This document shows positions 1-5,911 of a stretch of DNA of 7,395 nucleotides, in pieces (the stretch's first letter is position 1; each line of letters begins with the position of its first letter). The notes below the pieces were generated by a model, which was not told where the DNA came from, ran no database searches, and saw nothing but the letters and a program-made list of their open reading frames with translations. Origin of the DNA: Rhodanobacter sp. UBA5168 (lineage in GTDB: Bacteria > Pseudomonadota > Gammaproteobacteria > Xanthomonadales > Rhodanobacteraceae); contig DHXA01000070.1 in assembly GCA_002413455.1 (NCBI GenBank), positions 1 through 7,395 of the forward strand. Reading direction: 5' to 3'. The position numbers and the translations under genes were made by a program.

Positions 1-1
1 G

Positions 2-592
2 GCCGGCGCGTTCGGCGACGCGGCGGCCTTCAGTTTTTTCCCGGCGAAGAACCTTGGCGCACTGGGCGATGGCGGCGCGGTGGTGACCGACGACACCGAA
101 CTGGCGCAGCGGATCGCCGCGCTGCGCAACTACGGTTCCGACGTGAAGTATCGCCACCTGTTCCAGGGCCTCAACTCGCGACTCGACGAAATGCAGGCGG
201 CGATGCTGCGGGTGAAGCTGAAATATCTCGACGAGGACATCGCCTGGCGCCGTCACGTGGCACGGCGCTATCGCGACGGCATCCGTCATCCGCAGATCCT
301 GGTGCCGGAGGTGACGCGGGAAGAACAGCACGCCTGGCATCTGTTCGTGGTTCGCTGCACGCAGCGCGATGCACTGCAGCAGCATCTGCAGTTGCACGGC
401 ATCCAGACCCAGGTGCATTACCCGGTGCCCGCGCATCGGCAACCGGCGTATCCATCCCTGCGACATGCCCATCTGCCGCTGACAGAACGATTGCACGATG
501 AAGTGCTGAGCCTGCCGATGGGACCGACCTTGCGCGATGACGAAGTGGATCGGGTGATCGAAGCCTGCCAGTCGTTCGAGTGTCCGCCATGA
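2..592 (+). CDS. Nucleotide-sugar aminotransferase, DegT/DnrJ/EryC1/StrS family (QdtB/FdtB-like), 5'-truncated
   Basis: The gene enters from the left edge in frame 2; about 197 C-terminal codons are present, so roughly half of a usual 365-400 residue enzyme is missing. It belongs to the PLP-dependent sugar aminotransferases that put an amino group on a dTDP-4- or 3-keto-6-deoxyhexose in the cytoplasm. The active-site segment [16 protein letters not shown] is visible, and the Lys codon at 47-49 is the expected PLP Schiff-base lysine. Further on come [28 protein letters not shown] and [10 protein letters not shown], all typical of the family. From memory these fit dTDP-3-keto sugar transaminases (QdtB/FdtB) better than WecE, which has a SFHETKN active-site motif; the product would then be a 3-amino-3,6-dideoxyhexose. 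The exact sugar cannot be fixed without the N-terminus and the upstream isomerase and acyltransferase genes. Its TGA overlaps the ATG of the flippase. An internal ATG at 80 is not the start, because the conserved active site lies upstream of it. Confidence 0.93.
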   Translation, partial: AGAFGDAAAFSFFPAKNLGALGDGGAVVTDDTELAQRIAALRNYGSDVKYRHLFQGLNSRLDEMQAAMLRVKLKYLDEDIAWRRHVARRYRDGIRHPQILVPEVTREEQHAWHLFVVRCTQRDALQQHLQLHGIQTQVHYPVPAHRQPAYPSLRHAHLPLTERLHDEVLSLPMGPTLRDDEVDRVIEACQSFECPP

Positions 593-1839
593 ACATCGTG
601 CGCACCGGCTTCTACACCGCCACCGCCACCGCCGCGCGGCTGCTTGCCGGTCTGGTGGCGATCAAGCTGGTGGCGTGGTTCGCCGGACCCGAGGGCGTGG
701 GCAAGCTCGGCCAGTTCATGAGCCTCATGTCGCTGCTGGCCGTGCTGGCCGGCGGCGGCATCAGCGCGGCCATCGTGAAGTACGTCGCCGAATACCGCGA
801 TGACCCGCAACGACTGTCGCGTCTGCTCTCGGCCGCGCTGTGGTACGCGTTCTGCGCATCGTGCCTGATGGGTGGCGTGGCATTGCTGTTCAGCCGGCAG
901 CTCGCGCTCTGGCTGCTGGGTGATGCGCACTACGCCGGCCTGATCCGTGTGCTCGCCGTCGCCCAGCTCGGTATCGCGCTGCTGAACTACATCCTCGCCG
1001 TGATCAACGGCTTCATGGATGTGCGCCGGCTGGCCTTCATCCAGGTGACCGGGTCGGTGGTCGGCATCGTGATGATGGTCTGGCTGTCGCGCTGGCTGCA
1101 TCTGTACGGCGCGCTGCTGGCGCTGGTCGTGAGCCAGGTGTTGTGGCTTGCCGTCGGCTTGCCGGCGTGGTGGCGAAGCTCGTACTTCCGGCGCAGCATG
1201 CTGCGGCTGCGCTACGACCGCGAAATGACCTTGCGGCTGGCGACGTTCTCGGTGATGACGATCAGCTCCGCCCTGCTGCCTCCGCTGGTGAATATCGCGG
1301 TGCGCGATCACCTTGCGCTGCAGTTCGGCTGGGAGCGGGTCGGCTACTGGCAGGCGGTCAGCAAGGTGTCCGATGCGTACCTGTTGTTCCTCACCACGGC
1401 CATCAACATCTATTACCTGCCCAAGCTGGCGTCGACCCACGGACGCGCGGCGCTGTTGCATGAACTGCGCCATGCCTATCGCTACATATTGCCCGCGGTC
1501 GTGGTCCTGGCGGCCACGGTGTATGTGCTGAGAGGCTGGGTGACGCGCCTGCTGTTCACGCCGGACTTCGTCGCCGCCAACGTGTTGTATGGCCCGCAGC
1601 TGGTGGGCGATGTCATCAAGATCGCCTCCTTCATGCTTTCCTATCTCATGCTGGCCAAGGCCATGACACGGCTGTTCGTGATATCCGAATGCGTGTTCGC
1701 CGCCAGCTATTTCGCGCTGGTCTACGTGTTCACCGCGCACTTCGGCCTCGTCGGCGCGATGTATGCGTTCGCGGTCAACTACCTGCTGTATCTCGCCTTC
1801 AACGTGCTGGTTGCCCGACGTTACCTGGGGGCGCTGTGA
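589..1839 (+). CDS. wzx: WzxE-like lipid-linked oligosaccharide flippase (MATE/MOP superfamily)
   Basis: This is a polytopic inner-membrane protein of 416 residues, about the length of E. coli WzxE, which moves undecaprenyl-pyrophosphate-linked repeat units from the cytoplasmic to the periplasmic face. Alternating hydrophobic segments run along the whole length, starting with an N-terminal helix at about residues 8-28. Two stretches closely recall WzxE from memory: [17 protein letters not shown] beginning at residue 64, and a segment at about 247-282 containing [16 protein letters not shown] and YYLPKLA. The start is taken at ATG 589, which overlaps the aminotransferase stop as ATGA and implies translational coupling. 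An in-frame GTG at 580 would add only three residues. The family call (polysaccharide export flippase) is firm; specificity for a particular repeat unit is inference. WzxE in enterobacteria carries the common-antigen trisaccharide that contains a 4-acetamido-4,6-dideoxygalactose, so a related amino-deoxysugar substrate would fit the neighbouring aminotransferase. Confidence 0.93.
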   Translation: MNIVRTGFYTATATAARLLAGLVAIKLVAWFAGPEGVGKLGQFMSLMSLLAVLAGGGISAAIVKYVAEYRDDPQRLSRLLSAALWYAFCASCLMGGVALLFSRQLALWLLGDAHYAGLIRVLAVAQLGIALLNYILAVINGFMDVRRLAFIQVTGSVVGIVMMVWLSRWLHLYGALLALVVSQVLWLAVGLPAWWRSSYFRRSMLRLRYDREMTLRLATFSVMTISSALLPPLVNIAVRDHLALQFGWERVGYWQAVSKVSDAYLLFLTTAINIYYLPKLASTHGRAALLHELRHAYRYILPAVVVLAATVYVLRGWVTRLLFTPDFVAANVLYGPQLVGDVIKIASFMLSYLMLAKAMTRLFVISECVFAASYFALVYVFTAHFGLVGAMYAFAVNYLLYLAFNVLVARRYLGAL

Positions 1840-2789
1840 CGACGGCCGAGGACACGTCGCTGCATCCGGCGGCGATGCCGCTGGTGTCCGTGCTGATACC
1901 CGCGTTCAACCACGAGCGTTTCGTGCAGCGCTGTCTGGACAGCGTGCTGGAGGATCCCTATCCGGCCAAGGAGCTCATCATCATCGATGACGGTTCGACC
2001 GACGGGACCGGCGAGCGCATTGCCGATTGGGTGGCGACGCATTGCATGGAGCTTCCGATCGAGTACGTGCGGCGGGAAAACCGGGGTATCGCTGCCACCT
2101 TGAACGAGCTGGTGGCGCGTGCGAGCGGGGAATTTCTGCGGCCGGGCGCCAGCGACGATTATCTGCTGCCCGGCGGCCTCGATGCGCAGGTCCGCTATCT
2201 GCTGGCGCATCCGTGCCGGGGGGCAGTGATCGGCGATTCGGTCGTGGTCGATCAGGACGGAAACAAAGTGCATGACAGCGGCATGTGCGATCTTCATGGT
2301 GCCAACAAGTCTCTCTATCGATCCGATGACGGCATACGCCGCGCCGTCATCAGCCAGTGGGCCATCGGCGGACCGGTCGCCTTGATCCGCAAGAGCGCGC
2401 TGGACACCGTCGACCGCTGGAGCGAGGGCCTGCGCATCGAAGACTGGGATCTCTTTCTGCGGCTGGCGGCGCGCGATGCGCTCGGCTTCATCGATGTAAG
2501 CGTCTGCGCGTACCGCCTGCACGGTACCAACCTGAGCAAGACGCGGCATACCGCGACCCGCGTCGTCAATCTGGTGGAGTCGCAGCATGTCGCGCTGCGC
2601 AGGGCAAGCCTGTTCGGTGAGCCGTACCGAACCCTGCTCCACGCGCAGTCCCATTACATCGGCGCCAAGATCTCGTTCCTGCAGCGGCGGCTGGGGCCGC
2701 TGGTGCTTCACCTGGCGGCGTATCTGTGGCTGGTCGCCGTGGCGAAGGCCCGACCGGCATCCACGCACGCTGACGTGGAAGCGCCATGA
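1836..2789 (+). CDS. Family 2 glycosyltransferase (GT-A fold)
   Basis: A 317-residue cytoplasmic, probably membrane-associated glycosyltransferase that would add one sugar of the repeat unit from a nucleotide-sugar donor to the lipid-linked acceptor. The N-terminal GT-A signature is PLVSVLIPAFNHERF (residues 15-29), followed by IIIDDGSTDGT (48-58) for nucleotide binding. The metal-binding DxD region appears as GASDDYLLP (about 104-112), a common SDD variant. The ED catalytic-base motif is IEDWDLFLRL, with Glu202-Asp203. A hydrophobic C-terminal stretch (LVLHLAAYLWLVAVA) may attach the protein to the membrane. The start is set at GTG 1836, which overlaps the flippase stop as GTGA and follows a run of five G residues by a few bases. 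ATG 1875 is the alternative and would leave only two residues before the LVSVLIP strand. Donor sugar and linkage cannot be read from sequence. It is not WecF (family GT56), despite the ECA-like gene order. Confidence 0.93.
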   Translation: MTTAEDTSLHPAAMPLVSVLIPAFNHERFVQRCLDSVLEDPYPAKELIIIDDGSTDGTGERIADWVATHCMELPIEYVRRENRGIAATLNELVARASGEFLRPGASDDYLLPGGLDAQVRYLLAHPCRGAVIGDSVVVDQDGNKVHDSGMCDLHGANKSLYRSDDGIRRAVISQWAIGGPVALIRKSALDTVDRWSEGLRIEDWDLFLRLAARDALGFIDVSVCAYRLHGTNLSKTRHTATRVVNLVESQHVALRRASLFGEPYRTLLHAQSHYIGAKISFLQRRLGPLVLHLAAYLWLVAVAKARPASTHADVEAP

Positions 2790-3976
2790 CGCCGTTGCTG
2801 CGCCTTCCCTCGACCTGGCTCACACTTCCGATCCTGCTTGCCTGTGGGCTCACGTTGCTCACCTACGATCTCTCGGTCGATTACCTGCAAGGTCTGCTGC
2901 TGCTCGCCGTGGTCGCAGCGGCGATCATGCTGTTCGACGTGCAGGCCGGCATCAGGATTCCACCGACCGTGCGATTCCGCTCGCGCCATTACGCGGGTAC
3001 CCGGGACGGATTCGTCGCGCTGGCGTTTGCGGGCGGGATCGTTCTGTTCTGCCTGCTCGATCTCACGCTGTTTCCCATTCCGCTGTTCGACAAGCCATCG
3101 TCCTATGCCTCAATGGCGGGCGGCCGCGAACATGTCCGGCACATCTCCGACATGTGCTGGGTGCTTCCGCCGATCGGGCTGCTCTGCGCCAGGAGCCGGT
3201 GGCTGCGCAACACGCTCATCGTCGTCGGCTTCGTGTTTCCCGTGCTGGTGATCGACCGGAACCGGCTGTTCGCCACCGTGTTTTCGTTTGCGCTCGTCAT
3301 CGTGTTGCGACGGGACGAAGCGAGACCCCTGCCGTGGAAAAGCGTCGGTTTCCTGGCGCTCGCGGGCACCAGCATTTTCTCGATCCTGGGCATCCTGCGA
3401 TCCGGCCCGCTCGAGCACATCACGCTGCCTTTCAGCACCATGTACCGGGCGGCGCCGCAGGGCATCAAATGGCTGCTGCTCTACGGCAGCGCGGGTCCCT
3501 ACAACTTCAGCGCCATGCTGGCCAAGCATTACTCCAACGCCAGTTTCCTCATCAATCAGCTGGTCCCCATGAGCGGCTCCGTCGCCACGGCCGGGACCGA
3601 TATCCCGCTGGATGCCCCGACTATCAACGTGGGCACGGAGTTCTTTCCGTTTCTGCTGGCGCTGGGTCCGTTTGGCGCGGTGGCCGCGATCTGCGTGCTG
3701 TACGGCATGCTGCTGTGGAGCGTGCAGCGGCTTCGCCCGACGGTGCCGCTGTTTTCCTTGCTGATTTTCCTGCGCGTTTCCTACGTGTGCGTGATGTCGC
3801 CCTTCGCGCCGCAGGCCTTCACCTGGACCAACGCCGGCTTCATCGGCCTGTGTCTTTTCATGCAGGTCTTCGCCGCATGGCTGCCGACCCGAAGACCGCG
3901 CGAGCCGCTACCCGCCGTACCGGGAGGCGCGTCCACGACGGCCGTGCAAATCCTGTCTCCACCATCCATTCAGTGA
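2786..3976 (+). CDS. wzy: Wzy-like oligosaccharide repeat-unit polymerase (polytopic membrane protein)
   Basis: A 396-residue integral membrane protein with about ten hydrophobic segments, at roughly residues 12-30, 33-52, 74-101, 123-136, 144-157, 162-177, 188-205, 287-313, 321-341 and 351-366. A large hydrophilic loop lies between about 205 and 285. That arrangement, many helices with one long periplasmic-type loop in the C-terminal half, is the hallmark of Wzy polymerases, which join lipid-linked repeat units in the periplasm. The segment INVGTEFFPFLLALGPFG (about 280-297) resembles the post-loop motif of oligosaccharide repeat-unit polymerases. Wzy proteins diverge so much that the call rests mainly on topology and on the position between flippase/glycosyltransferase and Wzz. 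ATG 2786 overlaps the preceding stop as ATGA, and GGAAG at 2777-2781 can serve as ribosome-binding site. The tail after residue 366 is hydrophilic and Pro/Arg-rich, so probably cytoplasmic. A less likely alternative is an O-antigen ligase-like protein. Confidence 0.8.
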   Translation: MTPLLRLPSTWLTLPILLACGLTLLTYDLSVDYLQGLLLLAVVAAAIMLFDVQAGIRIPPTVRFRSRHYAGTRDGFVALAFAGGIVLFCLLDLTLFPIPLFDKPSSYASMAGGREHVRHISDMCWVLPPIGLLCARSRWLRNTLIVVGFVFPVLVIDRNRLFATVFSFALVIVLRRDEARPLPWKSVGFLALAGTSIFSILGILRSGPLEHITLPFSTMYRAAPQGIKWLLLYGSAGPYNFSAMLAKHYSNASFLINQLVPMSGSVATAGTDIPLDAPTINVGTEFFPFLLALGPFGAVAAICVLYGMLLWSVQRLRPTVPLFSLLIFLRVSYVCVMSPFAPQAFTWTNAGFIGLCLFMQVFAAWLPTRRPREPLPAVPGGASTTAVQILSPPSIQ

Positions 3977-3986
3977 GCACAGAACC

Positions 3987-4826
3987 ATGGAACAAGACGA
4001 AATCTATCTGATCGACCTCTGGCGGATCTTCACCCGCGAGTGGAAATGGTTCGTGGCCGTGCTGGTGCTCACCCTCGCCGGCACCTATGCCTTTGCGCAT
4101 CTGGTGAAGCGCCAGTGGGAAGCGACCGCGTGGATCCAGATCGCGCAGGTCGGCCAGGTACCGTCGGGCCAGGATCCCAAGGTCGAGCCACTGCAGCGCG
4201 TGCTCGAGCGGCTGCAACTGGTGCCGTTCGAAAACGAGATCATGGCAAGCGCCGGCTTCTCGCCCGGCTCGCCCGAGGCCCAGCTCTACCGCAAAAGCCT
4301 GAAGCTGGAGCCGCTGCCCTATGCGGGCCCCCTCATCCGGCTGAACGTGCGAGCCTATTCGCGGCAGCAGGCCAGTCAGTTCGCCACGGCGACGGTCACC
4401 CAGTTGCAGGCTCTGCACCAGCGCCTCGAGGCCTTGCCGCTGAAGTCGGCGCGCGCGCGCCTCGACCATATCGAGGCCGATCTGCAGACCACCATGGCGG
4501 ACCGGGCGCGGCTCCAGCAGGCCAGCACGTCCAAGAACGGGAGTGCTGCGGGAAGCAAGGATGTCCAGAACCCGATGCTCGCCAGCTTGCTGCTGGCGAC
4601 GAAGAACGATGAGATCCGCAACCTGCAGCAGGCACGGAGTGACCTCATCGACCGGCTCGGTCCTACCTATACCTATGAAACATCGATGATGTGGCCGGTC
4701 TATGTTCCCGATCAACAGGCCTTTCCCAACCCGGCGTTGACCTATGGCATCGGCGTGCTGCTGAGCCTTTTCCTGGGCGCATCGGCGGCCATCGCAAGAA
4801 GCGTCGCGCGGCGGGCGGCGCAGTAG
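3987..4826 (+). CDS. wzz: Wzz-type polysaccharide chain-length determinant (co-polymerase, PCP1-like, no kinase domain)
   Basis: A 279-residue inner-membrane protein with the two-helix architecture of polysaccharide co-polymerases, which set the modal length of Wzy-made chains. The N-terminus IYLIDLWRIFTREWKW matches the start of the Wzz domain and leads into helix 1 at about residues 21-40. A periplasmic, helix-rich domain with predicted coiled-coil character (for example 135-190) follows. Helix 2 (about 248-269) is preceded by FPNPALTYGIG, a reduced form of the proline-rich motif at this position in Wzz proteins. Only about ten basic residues follow it, so there is no cytoplasmic tyrosine-kinase domain as in Wzc/GumC-kinase fusions. 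The protein is shorter than typical Wzz proteins (roughly 320-380 residues). It starts 10 nt after the polymerase gene with only a weak Shine-Dalgarno (GAG overlapping the previous stop), which fits co-expression with it. It is the last gene of the polysaccharide operon in view. Confidence 0.88.
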   Translation: MEQDEIYLIDLWRIFTREWKWFVAVLVLTLAGTYAFAHLVKRQWEATAWIQIAQVGQVPSGQDPKVEPLQRVLERLQLVPFENEIMASAGFSPGSPEAQLYRKSLKLEPLPYAGPLIRLNVRAYSRQQASQFATATVTQLQALHQRLEALPLKSARARLDHIEADLQTTMADRARLQQASTSKNGSAAGSKDVQNPMLASLLLATKNDEIRNLQQARSDLIDRLGPTYTYETSMMWPVYVPDQQAFPNPALTYGIGVLLSLFLGASAAIARSVARRAAQ

Positions 4827-4844
4827 CGGCGCGAATTCCGGGGA

Positions 4845-4866
4845 GATGCCGGCGGAGTCCGGCATC
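4845..4866 (+). repeat. Inverted repeat / hairpin A after wzz
   Basis: GATGCCGG at 4845-4852 pairs perfectly with CCGGCATC at 4859-4866 around a 6-nt loop. It starts 19 nt after the wzz stop codon. No T-run follows, so it is not a canonical intrinsic terminator. It could protect the 3' end of the polysaccharide mRNA, help Rho-dependent termination, or belong to a leader of the next gene. Confidence 0.6.
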
Positions 4867-4931
4867 CGCTCGCCGGCTGCATTCAACCAAAGCGGCACAT
4901 ACCGGCACTCACCGAGCAGGCCAGTGAAAAA

Positions 4932-4944
4932 TGCCGGGCTGGCA
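4932..4944 (+). repeat. Small inverted repeat TGCC-GGGCT-GGCA
   Basis: TGCC at 4932-4935 pairs with GGCA at 4941-4944 around GGGCT. On its own this stem is short and could be chance in GC-rich DNA. It is listed because it sits between two stronger inverted repeats in the same intergenic gap. Confidence 0.35.
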
Positions 4945-4951
4945 CCGCGGA

Positions 4952-4987
4952 GCTACCGGCGACAGGCCGCGGCTGTCGCCGGTGAGC
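4952..4987 (+). repeat. Strong inverted repeat / hairpin B upstream of the methyltransferase operon
   Basis: ACCGGCGACAG at 4955-4965 pairs perfectly with CTGTCGCCGGT at 4973-4983 around a 7-nt loop (GCCGCGG). A further GCT/AGC clamp (4952-4954 with 4985-4987) can form if G4984 is bulged. The stem is almost all G-C and ends 35 nt before the chosen start codon at 5023. No T-run follows. A role as leader structure, mRNA stabiliser or REP-like palindrome is possible; the sequence alone does not decide between them. Confidence 0.65.
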
Positions 4988-5009
4988 GGATGGCTGCATC
5001 CCGGCGAAC

Positions 5010-5013
5010 GGAG
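5010..5013 (+). promoter_or_regulatory. Ribosome-binding site deciding the methyltransferase start
   Basis: GGAG lies 9 nt upstream of ATG 5023. It supports 5023 over the in-frame ATGs at 4990 and 4846: 4990 has only GGTGAG three bases upstream, inside hairpin B, and 4846 lies within hairpin A. An out-of-frame ATG at 5018 is only 4 nt from this GGAG. Confidence 0.6.
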
Positions 5014-5022
5014 ATCGATGAA

Positions 5023-5907
5023 ATGAGTGGGCCACACACGTTTGAAACCCCGCGCCAGGCCGCATCCGCCGTGGGTGTTCACCAGCGCCAGCGCAGTGCG
5101 CCGTTGAATGACGCGCAGTTGCTCGATACGCAGCAGGCCTTCGACAGCGTCGCTGCCGACTATGACGGCCCGCGGGGCAACAACGAGCTGATCCAGCGCA
5201 TGCGGCTGACCCTGTGGGATACCGTGCACAGCGAGGTGCCTGCGGGTGCCCGCCTGCTCGATCTCGGATGCGGCACCGGGATCGACGCACTCGAATTCGC
5301 GCGGCGCGGGTTCCATGTGGTTGCCACCGACTGGTCGCCGCGGATGGTCGAGCGCACCCAGGCGCGCGCCGAAGCCGCGGGTCTGCAGTCACGGGTGACG
5401 GCCGCGCATCTTGGCGTGCAGCAGCTCGATCAACTCGATGGCGGCTTCGATGGCATCTATTCGAACTTCGGCCCACTGAACTGCGCGCCGGATCTTGCTG
5501 CCGTCGCCGCCGAATGCGCGCGCCTGCTGCGTCCCGGCGGCACCCTGGTTTTTTCGGTGATGGGCCGGATCTGCCCGTGGGAGCTGGGGCATTACGCGCT
5601 GCGGGGCCGGTTCAAGCGTGCCGGCGTGCGCGCCACGCGAGGTGCGACGGCGGTGGGGATGAACCACCACACGATCTGGACTTATTACTACCTGCCACGC
5701 GAGTTCTATCGCGCCTTTGCGGAACATTTTTCGCTGCAGAGCTACCGCGCACTGAGCTTGTTCATGCCACCGCCTTACCTGGTGGACTATTACCGTCGCC
5801 GGCGCCACTGGTGCGAGCGCCTGGGCCGACTCGACGATCGCCTTGGCGCGATGCCGCTGCTGCGCGACATGGGCGACCACTTTCTGATCGTGATGCGGAG
5901 GCGCTGA
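5023..5907 (+). CDS. Class I SAM-dependent methyltransferase
   Basis: A 294-residue soluble methyltransferase of unknown substrate. After an N-terminal helix region with FDSVAADYDGPRGNNELIQR (about residues 40-59) comes the Rossmann core. Motif I is LLDLGCGTG (78-86), and ATDWSP (101-106) carries the acidic residue Asp103 expected to hold the SAM ribose. YSNFGPLNC (145-153) is at the motif IV position, and LLRPGGTLVFSV (167-178) is motif V/VI. The C-terminal third is rich in aromatic and basic residues (TYYYLPREFYRAF, PPPYLVDYYRRRRHW) and probably shapes the acceptor site. ATG 5023 is preferred because GGAG lies 9 nt upstream and the N-terminus has the usual length; the frame stays open upstream to ATG 4846, but that stretch is low-complexity and overlaps the hairpins. 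It is the first gene of a second operon, 4 nt ahead of the amidohydrolase. The family is certain; whether the acceptor is small molecule, lipid or sugar is not known. Confidence 0.9.
   Translation: MSGPHTFETPRQAASAVGVHQRQRSAPLNDAQLLDTQQAFDSVAADYDGPRGNNELIQRMRLTLWDTVHSEVPAGARLLDLGCGTGIDALEFARRGFHVVATDWSPRMVERTQARAEAAGLQSRVTAAHLGVQQLDQLDGGFDGIYSNFGPLNCAPDLAAVAAECARLLRPGGTLVFSVMGRICPWELGHYALRGRFKRAGVRATRGATAVGMNHHTIWTYYYLPREFYRAFAEHFSLQSYRALSLFMPPPYLVDYYRRRRHWCERLGRLDDRLGAMPLLRDMGDHFLIVMRRR
5897..5901 (+). promoter_or_regulatory. Ribosome-binding site for the GTG start of the amidohydrolase
   Basis: GGAGG lies inside the last codons of the methyltransferase, 10 nt upstream of GTG 5912. It supports the GTG start over the later in-frame ATG at 5933, and suggests that the two genes are translated from one mRNA. 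Confidence 0.6.
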
Positions 5908-5911
5908 AGCC

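Noticed and set aside
418..1740. 440-codon open frame on the - strand opposite the flippase
   Set aside because: It has the same antisense composition bias (runs of Gln, His, Arg) and no motifs, and it overlaps two well-supported + strand genes.
1689..1835. Upstream extension of the glycosyltransferase frame
   Set aside because: These codons lie wholly inside the flippase gene in another frame. The GT-A fold begins just after GTG 1836.
2139..2163. Loss of the DxD motif in the glycosyltransferase (reads SDD)
   Set aside because: SDD in place of DxD is a common, active variant among family 2 glycosyltransferases.
2587..4011. 474-codon + strand frame overlapping the polymerase
   Set aside because: It is Arg/Ala/His-rich, lacks membrane segments or domains, and conflicts with the frame that encodes a clean polytopic protein with an ATGA-coupled start.
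4846..5022. N-terminal extension of the methyltransferase from ATG 4846 or 4990
   Set aside because: The extension is low-complexity, lies over the hairpins, and its starts lack a well-spaced Shine-Dalgarno. ATG 5023 has GGAG at 9 nt and gives a normal protein length.
4827..5022. SAH, SAM or c-di-GMP riboswitch, suggested by a methyltransferase downstream of a structured leader
   Set aside because: I could not find the conserved core sequences of these classes by eye, so only generic structure is reported.
4827..5022. Intrinsic terminator and sigma-70 promoter in the operon gap
   Set aside because: The hairpins lack a following T-run, and no convincing -35/-10 pair with 16-18 nt spacing was seen.
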